14,083 bases of DNA, from positions 1 to 14,083 of the forward strand of contig CABUCT010000016.1 in NCBI GenBank assembly GCA_902490145.1. Reading direction: 5' to 3'. Position 1 is the first letter of the stretch. Each line of letters begins with the position of its first letter. Below are positions 1-6,188 of the stretch, in pieces. The position numbers and the translations under genes were made by a program. Source of the stretch: an uncultured Oscillospiraceae bacterium (GTDB lineage Bacteria > Bacillota > Clostridia > Oscillospirales > Acutalibacteraceae). The notes under the pieces are model-generated. The model had not been told where the DNA came from, made no database searches, and saw nothing but the letters and a program-made list of their open reading frames with translations.

Positions 1-136
1 AAGTGTTTTTTCAATAATAACTGCCGATTTAACTGTAACAACTGTAACAAAGTCCGCAAAGCCTTTATTTATGCGGGTTGTAGGCGTTACGGTTAGGTCA
101 AACTATCTGTAACAAAGTGTAACAAAGTGTAACAAA
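1..136. repeat. TGTAACA repeat block, left copy
   Basis: This non-coding block lies beyond the 3' end of the repressor gene. It holds a tandem pair AACTGTAACAACTGTAAC at 31-48 and nearly three copies of the 10-mer TGTAACAAAG at 108-136. A 23-bp stretch (27-49) recurs exactly at 11355-11377, and CTGTAACAAAGTGTAACA at 107-124 recurs at 11437-11454. Between the two sets, 54-76 contains GCCTTTATTT inside CCGCA/TGCGG, which looks like a diverged copy of the GCCTTGATTTTACTGGG element at 11229-11245 and 11391-11407. The function is unknown; protein-binding sites for an initiator or regulator fit best. Confidence 0.75.
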
Positions 137-160
137 ATAACGTACTGGCGTTTTTATTTT
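134..160 (-). terminator. Weak AT-rich hairpin at the repressor stop
   Basis: Read leftward, an imperfect hairpin (AACG at 139-142 against CGTT at 149-152, flanked by AAAAT/ATTTT) overlaps the stop codon of the repressor gene and is followed by a short T run. It is weak and could be chance in AT-rich DNA. Confidence 0.25.
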
Positions 161-483
161 AAGTATTCATCAATTTTTTGCAGGTCGTTTATATAGTTTA
201 TAACCTTTTTGCGTCCCATTTTATTTAGAAGCGTGTACTCAGCGAGTAACCACTCTGCAAGAATATCCTGCAATTTATCGTCAATCGTCGGGAATACGAA
301 TGCTATCGGCGGTACTTCAAAGATGTGGCAAAGTTCCCGCAACGTGTCGATTTTTAGATTTTGGATCGCCCCGCTTTCATATTTTTGGAGTGTAGACAGT
401 GTAAGTCCTAACATGATCGCAAGCTCATTTTGAGTATACCCCTTTTCAATACGTAATTTTCTGACAATCTCTCCAGTCGTCAT
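154..483 (-). CDS. XRE-family repressor, probable lysogeny regulator
   Basis: This 109-aa protein begins with an XRE/Cro-CI helix-turn-helix (about residues 4-60, with TQNELAIMLGLTLSTLQKYE as the turn and recognition helix). The C-terminal part (70-109) is helical, with a GRKKVINYINDL segment often seen at the end of short phage and Clostridia XRE regulators. It has no LexA/CI-like peptidase domain, so induction would not be by simple RecA-stimulated self-cleavage. The start is ATG at 483, preceded on the minus strand by AGGAGG (491-496). It is the only leftward gene and faces the early operon, the usual place of a lysogeny repressor. Its targets are probably the sites around 524-574; this is inference from position. 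Confidence 0.85.
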   Translation of the reverse strand: MTTGEIVRKLRIEKGYTQNELAIMLGLTLSTLQKYESGAIQNLKIDTLRELCHIFEVPPIAFVFPTIDDKLQDILAEWLLAEYTLLNKMGRKKVINYINDLQKIDEYLK

Positions 484-510
484 ATAAGCACCTCCTAACT
501 TTTCCGCATG

Positions 511-538
511 TTTATAGCTTACTATGCGTAAAAGACAA
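511..538 (-). promoter_or_regulatory. Leftward repressor promoter
   Basis: On the minus strand, TTGTCT (533-538) and TATAAA (511-516) are 16 bp apart, each one or two bases from the sigma-70 consensus, and lie just upstream of the repressor AGGAGG and ATG. No expression data are available. Confidence 0.6.
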
Positions 539-574
539 GCGAACAGGCTTTCCCATATTTTAAATACGCAAAAG
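524..574. promoter_or_regulatory. Candidate operator pair between divergent promoters
   Basis: ATGCGTAAAAG (524-534) and ATACGCAAAAG (564-574) match at 9 of 11 positions, 40 bp apart. The first overlaps the -35 and spacer of the leftward promoter. The second lies directly upstream of the rightward -35. That is where a repressor or Cro protein would act. Assignment rests on position and similarity only. Confidence 0.35.
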
Positions 575-577
575 CTA

Positions 578-606
578 TTGAATTGCGGTTATTAGCTGAA
601 TATAAT
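578..606 (+). promoter_or_regulatory. Rightward early promoter
   Basis: TTGAAT (578-583) is followed after 17 bp by a perfect TATAAT (601-606), predicting a start near 613. This would drive the early operon through a leader of about 420 nt that contains the structured RNA. Confidence 0.65.
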
Positions 607-608
607 TT

Positions 609-680
609 ATTTTGTCAATGATATATTGATTTAGTAAATATAAACAATGATAAAATACATATTTTGTTGATTTTGTCAAT
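609..680 (+). repeat. Direct repeat ATTTTGTCAAT in early leader
   Basis: ATTTTGTCAAT occurs at 609-619 and again at 670-680. The first copy touches the predicted transcription start of the early promoter. They may be further operator sites or an RNA element; the DNA is AT-rich, so chance cannot be excluded. Confidence 0.35.
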
Positions 681-712
681 AGAAGTTTACTGTAAATTAT
701 TGTAAGATAATA

Positions 713-1006
713 ACTGTCAAGAGGACATACCTACTTGACAAGTCGAATCCCGACGGTGCCGGATAACCGTGAAGCGAAACAGGTGAAGACTATAACGAAT
801 GAAAACCGGAAGGCGTGCACCTACCATCCAAGGGTGCGACAGGGTCAAGTGAAGCGCCTAGCAAATGAAACCCCGTCACTTTTCTGCAAAACGGTTGCCA
901 CGTAGCCAAGAGGCAAGGCACCAAACAGGGGAAGAACCTGTAAGCACTATGTGATAGTGAGGTCGAGGACATCGGGAAAACGCTGGTTCGAATCCAGCCG
1001 CGGCAA
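713..1006 (+). ncRNA. Structured leader RNA ending in a tRNA-like domain
   Basis: This stretch carries no credible ORF but is dense in complementary segments and much richer in G and C than the AT-rich DNA before it. Visible helices include TGTCAAG/CTTGACA (715-721/734-740), GTCG/CGAC (742-745/751-754), ACGGT/ACCGT (753-757/766-770), GCACC/GGTGC (817-821/833-837), either AAGTGA/TCACTT (847-852/876-881) or GACAGGG/CCCCGTC (838-844/871-877), and the tRNA-like part from 896. The motif GTGAAG-N9-AATGAAA appears twice (783-804, 849-870), with a third GTGAAGCG at 769-776. It sits between the early promoter and the first early gene, ending 29 nt before that gene's start codon. Possible roles are a cis-acting leader (for example antitermination, as with HK022 put RNA) or a processed trans-acting RNA. 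I cannot name its family. The 5' end is uncertain. Confidence 0.6.
896..1006 (+). ncRNA. tRNA-like domain (acceptor, D, T arms; expanded middle)
   Basis: The ends TGCCACG (896-902) and CGCGGCA (999-1005) pair at six of seven positions (one A-C mismatch), followed by discriminator A1006; CCA is not encoded. T903-A904 leads into a D arm (GCC 905-907 / GGC 917-919, loop with GG). The T arm is perfect: GCTGG (982-986), loop TTCGAAT, CCAGC (994-998), joined directly to the acceptor strand. Between D and T arms lie 62 nt instead of the usual 20 to 40. They hold a 5-bp stem with a 7-nt loop (925-941, loop GGAAGAA, no U33), a 6-bp hairpin (945-959), and CGA/TCG (964-966/972-974). It is therefore unlikely to be a decoding tRNA. 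It could be a processing signal for RNase P or RNase Z, or a tRNA mimic. Confidence 0.6.
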
Positions 1007-1034
1007 TTCGATACTTTAGGGAGGAGGTGAGAAT

Positions 1035-1241
1035 GTGCGGAACCTGATAAAAAAGAAAATGATTGATGCCGGACGTGATGATTTTGTAAATTATCTGGCT
1101 GAGATTTTAGGTATCACAAAACAGGCTGCCAGTGCGAAGCTGAACGGTGGCGGCAAGTTCAATGAAAAGGATATTAGCATCCTTACTATGAATTTAGGCT
1201 TTACGGCGGAGGAGCTGAAAAAAGCCGTAACAAAGGAATGA
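1035..1241 (+). CDS. Cro-like phage regulator (DUF739/XRE-type)
   Basis: This 68-aa protein has a single helix-turn-helix. DFVNYLAEILGITKQAASAK (about residues 16-35) reads as helix 1 to the recognition helix, and the C-terminal NEKDISILTMNLGFTAEEL is typical of Cro-like DUF739 proteins of Bacillota phages. The start is GTG at 1035, set by a strong GGAGGAGGTG at 1020-1029; the nearby ATG at 1033 is out of frame and stops after four codons. As the first early gene opposite the repressor it probably represses the lysogeny promoter or tunes early transcription. It follows the tRNA-like RNA by 28 nt, so its ribosome site could be affected by folding or processing of that RNA. Family assignment is fairly safe; the direction of its effect is inferred. 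Confidence 0.75.
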   Translation: MRNLIKKKMIDAGRDDFVNYLAEILGITKQAASAKLNGGGKFNEKDISILTMNLGFTAEELKKAVTKE

Positions 1242-1408
1242 TGATTTTGAAAGTGGTTGAATGTGCAAGACTTTTGGGAAAATCAGAGCAGTTTATCCGG
1301 ATCGGATTACAAAGAGGTGTGCTGCCGTTTGGCTATGCCGTCAAAATGAGCAGTCGGTGGAGTTATCATATATCGGATAAAAAGGTATATGAGTATTTAG
1401 GAAAGTGA
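1238..1408 (+). CDS. Small excisionase/MerR-like HTH protein
   Basis: This 56-aa ORF starts with ATG ATG and overlaps the preceding stop as ATGA (1238-1241), implying translational coupling. The sequence resembles the small winged-helix excisionase and MerR-like proteins: a helix-turn-helix (VECARLLGKSEQFIRIGLQR, about 7-26) followed by a strand and wing (LPFGYAVKMSSRWSYHISDK) and a short tail. Such proteins bind DNA and occur in Clostridia phage early regions, some as excisionases and some as regulators. No integrase gene is in the window, so an excisionase role cannot be supported by neighbours. The second ATG at 1241 would give 55 residues. Confidence 0.65.
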   Translation: MMILKVVECARLLGKSEQFIRIGLQRGVLPFGYAVKMSSRWSYHISDKKVYEYLGK

Positions 1409-1416
1409 GGTGTTAA

Positions 1417-2739
1417 ATGATTAAGTTATACAAACATCAGTCGGAAGCACTGGAAGCGACAAAAGACAAAAATCATGTCGCCTACTATCACGACATGGGA
1501 CTTGGAAAAACCTATACCGGATCAGAGAAGATGAAGCAGCTAGGCGCACCGATTAATCTTGTGATATGTCAAAAGTCAAAAATTGATGACTGGGTAGAGC
1601 ATTTTAAAGCGCACTATTCGGGTATTTTAATTTTAGATTTGACAGACAAAACCGAATTAAAAATGTTTATGATCGAGGTTGAAAGAAAAATCCAAACTGT
1701 CGTAGGTATCATCAATTATGAACTTGCTTTCAGACGACCGGAGCTGACAAAGTTAAAAGATTTTACTTTGATGCTGGATGAAAGCTCATTGATTCAAAAT
1801 GAACATGCCAAACGGTCAGCGTTTATTTTGAAAAAACTGAAACCGGAGAACGTGATCCTTTTATCCGGTACACCGACCGGAGGAAAATACGAAAAGTTGT
1901 GGAGCCAGTTGCATCTGCTAGGGTGGAAGATCAGCAAGACAATGTTTTTTGACCAGTTTGTGAGATTTCACTATGAACACTATTTAGATTTTCCCTTGCC
2001 GGTGATTGACGGGTACAAAAATGAAGAACGTCTGAAACGGAAAATGCGGCAGCACGGTTGTCACTTTTTAAAAACCGACGAAGTTTTCGATCTGCCAGAG
2101 CAAATCCACCAAACGATTAAGGTGAATACAACGAAGGAATACAGAAAATTCAGAAAAGATTGTATCGTAACTGTTGGGGGAACGTACATTGAAGATTGTG
2201 GACAGTCATTTCATGGAGACACGAAACTTGTGGGCGGTACAGAGCTTGTTGGTGACACTACACTCACGAAAATGCTTTATGAACGGCAGTTATGCGGGCA
2301 GTATAATAAATCAAAACTTGAAGCGTTCCGGGATCTGGTTGAAAGTACGAATGATAGATTAATTGTTTTTTATAATTTCAACAGGGAGCTAGATATATTA
2401 GTGGATCAGTTAGATGCCAGTGTTCACATATCGGTTGTGAACGGGCAGCGGAAGGATTTACAGATATACGATGAATACGATGATTCGATCACATTCATTC
2501 AATATCAAGCCGGTGCAATGGGTCTGAATTTACAAAAAGCAAATAAGATCGTTTACTTTACTCCACCATTATCGAGTGAATTATTTGAGCAGTCAAAGAA
2601 GCGTATACATAGAATCGGACAGGAAAAACCGTGTTTCTACTATTATTTGACTTGTAAAAATTCGATTGAGGAAAAAATCTATAAGACATTGGCAATGCGG
2701 AAAAATTACACCGAAGCATTGTTTGAACAGGAGGAATAA
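1417..2739 (+). CDS. SNF2-type DEAD/DEAH helicase
   Basis: This 440-aa protein is a superfamily 2 ATPase. The motifs are in order: GLGKT (Walker A, residues 28-32), DESS (Walker B, 121-124), LSGTP (motif III, 149-153), a second RecA lobe with GAMGLNLQKANKIVYFTPP, and RIHRIGQ (motif VI, 396-402). RIHRIGQ and GLNL are marks of the SNF2/Rad54 group, here in the compact form common in Bacillota phages. It probably translocates on or remodels double-stranded DNA during phage replication or recombination. It begins the enzyme part of the early operon after a modest site (GAGGTG, 1407-1412), and is followed immediately by a small ORF and a VRR-NUC nuclease, a pairing often seen in these phages. Confidence 0.88.
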   Translation: MIKLYKHQSEALEATKDKNHVAYYHDMGLGKTYTGSEKMKQLGAPINLVICQKSKIDDWVEHFKAHYSGILILDLTDKTELKMFMIEVERKIQTVVGIINYELAFRRPELTKLKDFTLMLDESSLIQNEHAKRSAFILKKLKPENVILLSGTPTGGKYEKLWSQLHLLGWKISKTMFFDQFVRFHYEHYLDFPLPVIDGYKNEERLKRKMRQHGCHFLKTDEVFDLPEQIHQTIKVNTTKEYRKFRKDCIVTVGGTYIEDCGQSFHGDTKLVGGTELVGDTTLTKMLYERQLCGQYNKSKLEAFRDLVESTNDRLIVFYNFNRELDILVDQLDASVHISVVNGQRKDLQIYDEYDDSITFIQYQAGAMGLNLQKANKIVYFTPPLSSELFEQSKKRIHRIGQEKPCFYYYLTCKNSIEEKIYKTLAMRKNYTEALFEQEE

Positions 2740-2877
2740 ATGAAAGAAATAAATTTAATCGTCGGGCAGGACGTAAATATCGCCACCGTTTTAATGATGA
2801 GTGAAGCCGGATTTGTGTTTGACATAAACGACGGCAAGATCAGTGAGGTATCGTATGGCGAGCGAAAAGCAGTTTGA
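2740..2877 (+). CDS. Small ORF of unknown function overlapping VRR-NUC gene
   Basis: A 45-aa ORF starts one base after the helicase stop, with GGAGG at 2730-2734 as its ribosome site. It encodes a short acidic protein with a possible beta-hairpin (GFVFDINDGKISEV) and ends 23 nt inside the next gene in another frame. I recognise no family. The good ribosome site and tight packing support translation, perhaps partly to couple the downstream nuclease. Confidence 0.5.
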   Translation: MKEINLIVGQDVNIATVLMMSEAGFVFDINDGKISEVSYGERKAV

Positions 2878-3184
2878 AAATAAGATCAAAAAATACCTGA
2901 AAGAACATGGTGCCTACTTTTTAAAATACTGGGCGGGTGCACAGTTCACGAAGTCGGGTGTGCCGGACATTCTGGCATGTGTCAATGGATATTTTGTCGG
3001 GATCGAAGTAAAAGCTCAGAACGGGAAGCCGTCAGAGTTGCAGCTTTATAATATCCAGCAAATACGAAAAGCAGGTGGCTTCGCCTATGTGGTCTATCCG
3101 TCTGGATGGGAAAGGTTGAAAGACATCTTAGATGGTCTTTTGATAGAAAAATTTAATCGGGAAGGAGAAATGATTTTAAAATGA
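2855..3184 (+). CDS. VRR-NUC domain nuclease
   Basis: This 109-aa single-domain protein belongs to the VRR-NUC branch of the PD-(D/E)xK nucleases. The catalytic pattern is visible as GVPDIL (D38), then GIEVK (E51, K53), with a following Q/L-rich helix (SELQLYNIQQIRKAGG). Stand-alone VRR-NUC proteins of phages are thought to cut branched or structured DNA, as Holliday-junction or flap nucleases; here that is inferred from the family and from the adjacent SNF2 helicase. I chose ATG 2855, which has GAGG at 2845-2848 upstream; an in-frame GTG at 2843 would fall in that site and add four residues. Its stop overlaps the start of the HD gene as ATGA (3181-3184). Confidence 0.85.
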   Translation: MASEKQFENKIKKYLKEHGAYFLKYWAGAQFTKSGVPDILACVNGYFVGIEVKAQNGKPSELQLYNIQQIRKAGGFAYVVYPSGWERLKDILDGLLIEKFNREGEMILK

Positions 3185-3759
3185 ATCTGGAAATCAAAAA
3201 AGAAATTGAGCATGAATTACTCAAAACAGAGCGTGACGGCATGGAGGACTTAATCACCTACATGAAAGTGATCGGTTATTTTGAAGCACCTTGCAGCGGC
3301 GGCAACCACCTTGCGAAAGAGGGTGGACTTGCGGAACATAGCTTGAACGTTTTACATGCCGCACAGAAAATCAGCGTTGCACTAATTGGCGGGAAGAACC
3401 TGACAAAAGAAATGCAGAATAGTATCATCATATGCTCATTACTTCACGACCTTGGAAAATGCGGACAGTTTGGGAAACCGGAATACATTGAAAATATTTT
3501 AGCATCGGGGAAAAAATCGGATGCAAAACCATTCAAACGAAATCCCGATCTTCTGAACGTACCACATGAGATTAGAAGCATTGCGATGAGCGTATTATAT
3601 ATTGATCTGACAGAGGAGGAGCAGCACGCGATCCTCTATCATAATGGATTATATGGTCCATTAAAATATGAAATTCAGGGCAATGAAACACCGCTTTATA
3701 TGATTATTCATTGGGCGGATATGTGGGCTAGCAGAGTAGTAGAAAAGGAGGATAAGTAA
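3181..3759 (+). CDS. HD-domain phosphohydrolase
   Basis: This 192-aa protein shows the HD metal-binding pattern: H53 in GLAEHSLNV, HD at 89-90 in SLLHDLGK, H129 in NVPHE, H154 in ILYHNG and D180 in IIHWADMWAS. The HD superfamily hydrolyses phosphate esters; phage members may act on nucleotides or on nucleotide signals, and the substrate here is unknown. The position among replication genes suggests nucleotide metabolism or defence against host signals, but this is guesswork. It overlaps the VRR-NUC gene by four bases and ends just before another small ORF. Confidence 0.8.
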   Translation: MNLEIKKEIEHELLKTERDGMEDLITYMKVIGYFEAPCSGGNHLAKEGGLAEHSLNVLHAAQKISVALIGGKNLTKEMQNSIIICSLLHDLGKCGQFGKPEYIENILASGKKSDAKPFKRNPDLLNVPHEIRSIAMSVLYIDLTEEEQHAILYHNGLYGPLKYEIQGNETPLYMIIHWADMWASRVVEKEDK

Positions 3760-3760
3760 A

Positions 3761-3925
3761 ATGATTAAAATAGTAATGGATAATTGCAAACCAGTGTACT
3801 GGGAAAAACATCAGTATACAGATTACTTATATGATGGTAGATTTTTTATCATTATCAACAATGGACAATGGGTTGGGTTTTACAATTTAGATCATGTTAT
3901 TAGCGTTATTGTAAAGGAGGATTAA
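3761..3925 (+). CDS. Small unknown protein, 54 aa
   Basis: The ORF has a strong ribosome site (AAGGAGG, 3745-3751, inside the end of the HD gene) and starts one base after that gene's stop. The product is rich in aromatic residues (FFIIINNGQWVGFYNLDHVI) and looks like a short all-beta protein. I recognise no family. Its last codons provide the ribosome site (AAAGGAGG, 3913-3920) for the following fibre-like gene. Confidence 0.55.
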   Translation: MIKIVMDNCKPVYWEKHQYTDYLYDGRFFIIINNGQWVGFYNLDHVISVIVKED

Positions 3926-3929
3926 AATT

Positions 3930-4610
3930 ATGCCAACAGTATATGAAAGGGTTGATGCTTTAGAGCAGGCAATGGCAACAGTTCAACAGGATATTGAAAA
4001 TTTAACAAATGGAATGCCAGATGCAAATGATTTACTGGCAAGAGCAACGACTGATCTTTCAAACGAAAATTTGAATGAATGGATCGGTGAAATTTATGTA
4101 GGTTATGGCAACGGTTGTACGAATAAACCGGCAGGAGCGGGCAATGGTTATTTTGTCAATATCCCACATTGCACGCAGCAAGCTGCCTACAACAAACAAT
4201 ATTGGATTGAGAGAACGAACAATCGCGTTTGGACACGAATGCAGGAAAACGAAGTATTTTCCGGATGGGTAATGATCGGTGGAAATGAAATGGTAACCGG
4301 ATCCGCAAAAATAACCAATAAAACGTTTGACGGGAAAGCTGTGTATTGCAAGACCATTAATACCGGTAATTTACTGAACGATGCAGTGAAAGAGATCGCA
4401 AGCGGATTGATTCCAGCGAATATCAAAGTAATCAGCATTCGTGGCATGGTATATGGTGGTGGAGATTCAATCCCACTTCCGAATCCACATCCAACCGCAG
4501 CGAATAACATTTCATGTTATTTGAGACATGACGGAAAAATCTGCATTGGCACAGGTAAAGACAGAACCGCATTGAGCGGGTTCGTTCAGATTTATTACAT
4601 AAATAATTAA
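3930..4610 (+). CDS. Tail-fibre-like protein with pyocin-knob-type domain
   Basis: This 226-aa protein looks like a receptor-binding or fibre module rather than a replication protein. Residues 1-28 form a short heptad-rich helix, apt for trimerising. About residues 40-120 resemble a pyocin-knob fold (GNGYFVNIPH, QYWIERTNNRVWTRMQEN, FSGWVMIG). Residues 125-226 resemble a fibre tip domain (IPLPNPHPTAANNISCYLRH, GFVQIYYIN). No signal peptide or membrane segment is seen. It shares an N-terminal TVYE-start helix with the next gene, and both lie between HD and AAA ATPase genes, far from any tail genes. Translation signals are strong. It could be a true virion protein encoded in the early region, or a repurposed binding protein. 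Confidence 0.7.
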   Translation: MPTVYERVDALEQAMATVQQDIENLTNGMPDANDLLARATTDLSNENLNEWIGEIYVGYGNGCTNKPAGAGNGYFVNIPHCTQQAAYNKQYWIERTNNRVWTRMQENEVFSGWVMIGGNEMVTGSAKITNKTFDGKAVYCKTINTGNLLNDAVKEIASGLIPANIKVISIRGMVYGGGDSIPLPNPHPTAANNISCYLRHDGKICIGTGKDRTALSGFVQIYYINN

Positions 4611-4624
4611 AAGGAGGGACAATC

Positions 4625-5041
4625 ATGGCAACCGTTTATGAAGATATCGAATCGTTAAAAACAAGGATGAACGCAGTCGAGAGCGTTTTAAATGGTACAG
4701 ACTTGACAGATACAGGATGGATCACGCTGCCGCTTGTAGATGGTATACAGGCGTACGGCGGGGCACCGCAGTATAGAAGAATTGGCAAAGTCGTTTCTAT
4801 CCGTGGAGCGGTCAAAAACGTGCTTGCGCCCGGTGCGCTCGCCACTTTACCGGAGGGATGTCGACCGACGTATAGTGTTTCATATGTTCAGAATACAAGT
4901 ATGCGCTCAACTACTTGTGCGATGTATGCGAGGATGCTCGTTGGAGCAAACGGAGTAATACAGGTGCAGGCGATTTCAGACGGGGCGGCATTTGAAGCTG
5001 ATAAATGGTTCCCGATTCACTGTACATTCATGATTGATTAA
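4625..5041 (+). CDS. Short fibre-like / receptor-binding head-domain protein
   Basis: This 138-aa protein opens with a helical segment (ATVYEDIESLKTRMNAVESV, 2-21) similar in plan to that of the preceding gene, then a beta-rich domain (about 30-138): TGWITLPL, QYRRIGKVVSIRGAVKN, ATLPEGCRPTYSV, WFPIHCTFMID. That pattern is typical of C-terminal head domains of phage tail fibres and baseplate receptor-binding proteins. It lacks a shaft, so it is only an anchor helix and a head. Spacing from the first fibre-like gene is 14 nt with GGAGGG before the ATG, so the two are co-expressed. Its stop lies just before the ribosome site of the ATPase gene. Confidence 0.65.
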   Translation: MATVYEDIESLKTRMNAVESVLNGTDLTDTGWITLPLVDGIQAYGGAPQYRRIGKVVSIRGAVKNVLAPGALATLPEGCRPTYSVSYVQNTSMRSTTCAMYARMLVGANGVIQVQAISDGAAFEADKWFPIHCTFMID

Positions 5042-5054
5042 GGAGGAAAGACAA

Positions 5055-6176
5055 ATGGCGATACCAGTTTTAATTTTAGGAGAATCCGGCACGGGAAAAA
5101 GTGCATCATTAAGAAATTTTGAACCTGATGACCTGAAAGTTATCAACGTGGCAAATAAGCCGCTGCCGTTCAAAAATAAATTTGAAAGCATTTCAACCGA
5201 TGATTACAGAACGATCATCAAAGAGTTGAAGCTCAATAAAAAGAAAGTCGCAGTCATTGACGATGCTCAGTATCTCATGGCGAATGAATTTATGAGAAGA
5301 GCCACCGAAAGAGGTTTCGACAAGTTTACAGAAATTGCACAGAACTTTTGGACGTTGGTCAATACCGTCAAAGACCTGCCGGCGGATCAGGTCGTTTACT
5401 TCCTGGCGCATATTGAGCGGGATGCAAACGGTAATGAAAAGATCAAGACGATTGGAAAGCTGCTGGATGAAAAAATCACAGTTGAGGGAATGTTCACGAT
5501 CGTTTTGAAAACTAATGTGACAGACGGAGTATATTCATTCATCACTCAGAACAGCGGTCATGATACTGTAAAAAGTCCAATCGGAATGTTTCCGGCAATC
5601 GTCATTGACAATGACTTGAAATATGTGGATGAAAAGATTCACAACTATTATGAAATCGGGGACTTCCTGACTGATGAAGAAATGAAAGAAATTGATGAAG
5701 CTGCTAAAAAGGATGATATTCCGATTGCTGATGAAAAACCAAAGAGAGGTAGAAAACGTGCGAAAAAAGAAGAGCCTGAGAACACACCTCAGGAAGAAAA
5801 GAAAGAAGAAGCTGCAAAGTCAGAAACCGAAAGAAGTGTGGATAACGACACAGGGTCCAGTGAGAAATCAGATGCTGGACAGGTTCATGAAACAGATGTA
5901 GAAAAACCAAAGAGCAAAAGACGTGCTTCCAATAAATCCCGTGAACAAGTGATCGAAGAAAATGCGGAAAAAGTAGCAAACGCTGGTATTGAGGAAGCTG
6001 GGGATGCCGACGAAGTTCCGTTTGAGGAAGTAGAAACGCCGGAGCTTGAAAAAGTCCCACGTCGTACGAGAAAGAAACGGGATGAAGAAGTGATGAACAA
6101 ACCTGAACCAGCGGAGGAACCGGAACAGGCAGCAGAAGAAACAGCTATACCACGTCGCAGACGTAGAAGAGTCTAG
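5055..6176 (+). CDS. RecA/AAA-like ATPase (Sak4-type) with charged tail
   Basis: This 373-aa protein has a RecA-like NTPase core in residues 1 to about 200: Walker A GESGTGKS (9-16), Walker B VAVIDDAQ (65-72) and a later IERDANGNEKIKTIGKLLDEK segment. It matches the phage Sak4/AAA_24 group, single-strand annealing or RecA-like recombinases that work with a single-strand binding protein, here probably the DUF669 protein next door. From about residue 205 to the end it is a low-complexity, Glu/Lys/Arg-rich tail (KPKRGRKRAKKEE; final PRRRRRRV), likely disordered and able to bind DNA or partners. The start is ATG 5055 with AAGGAGG at 5040-5046; a TTG further upstream (5034) overlaps the previous gene and has no site. 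Confidence 0.85.
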   Translation: MAIPVLILGESGTGKSASLRNFEPDDLKVINVANKPLPFKNKFESISTDDYRTIIKELKLNKKKVAVIDDAQYLMANEFMRRATERGFDKFTEIAQNFWTLVNTVKDLPADQVVYFLAHIERDANGNEKIKTIGKLLDEKITVEGMFTIVLKTNVTDGVYSFITQNSGHDTVKSPIGMFPAIVIDNDLKYVDEKIHNYYEIGDFLTDEEMKEIDEAAKKDDIPIADEKPKRGRKRAKKEEPENTPQEEKKEEAAKSETERSVDNDTGSSEKSDAGQVHETDVEKPKSKRRASNKSREQVIEENAEKVANAGIEEAGDADEVPFEEVETPELEKVPRRTRKKRDEEVMNKPEPAEEPEQAAEETAIPRRRRRRV

Positions 6177-6188
6177 GAGGAAAAATAA

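Noticed and set aside
108..136. CRISPR array
   Set aside because: The 10-bp units are head to tail without spacers, and no cas genes are present.
790..972. 60-aa leftward ORF
   Set aside because: It lies across the structured RNA, has no ribosome site, and its Cys/Pro/Leu-rich translation looks like the shadow of a folded RNA.
713..1006. Group I or group II intron
   Set aside because: No reverse transcriptase or homing endonuclease gene, no domain V hairpin (GAGC...GUUC type), and no clear P7 core pair could be found; motifs like GACTATA are too short to count.
713..1006. tmRNA
   Set aside because: The acceptor 5' strand at 896 is close to the T arm, leaving no room for a tag ORF and pseudoknots between them.
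3930..5041. Diversity-generating retroelement target
   Set aside because: No reverse transcriptase gene or template-repeat copy of the fibre 3' ends was seen in the window.
5704..6100. Leftward ORFs opposite the ATPase tail
   Set aside because: They arise from the low-complexity GAA/AAA-rich coding strand and have no ribosome sites.
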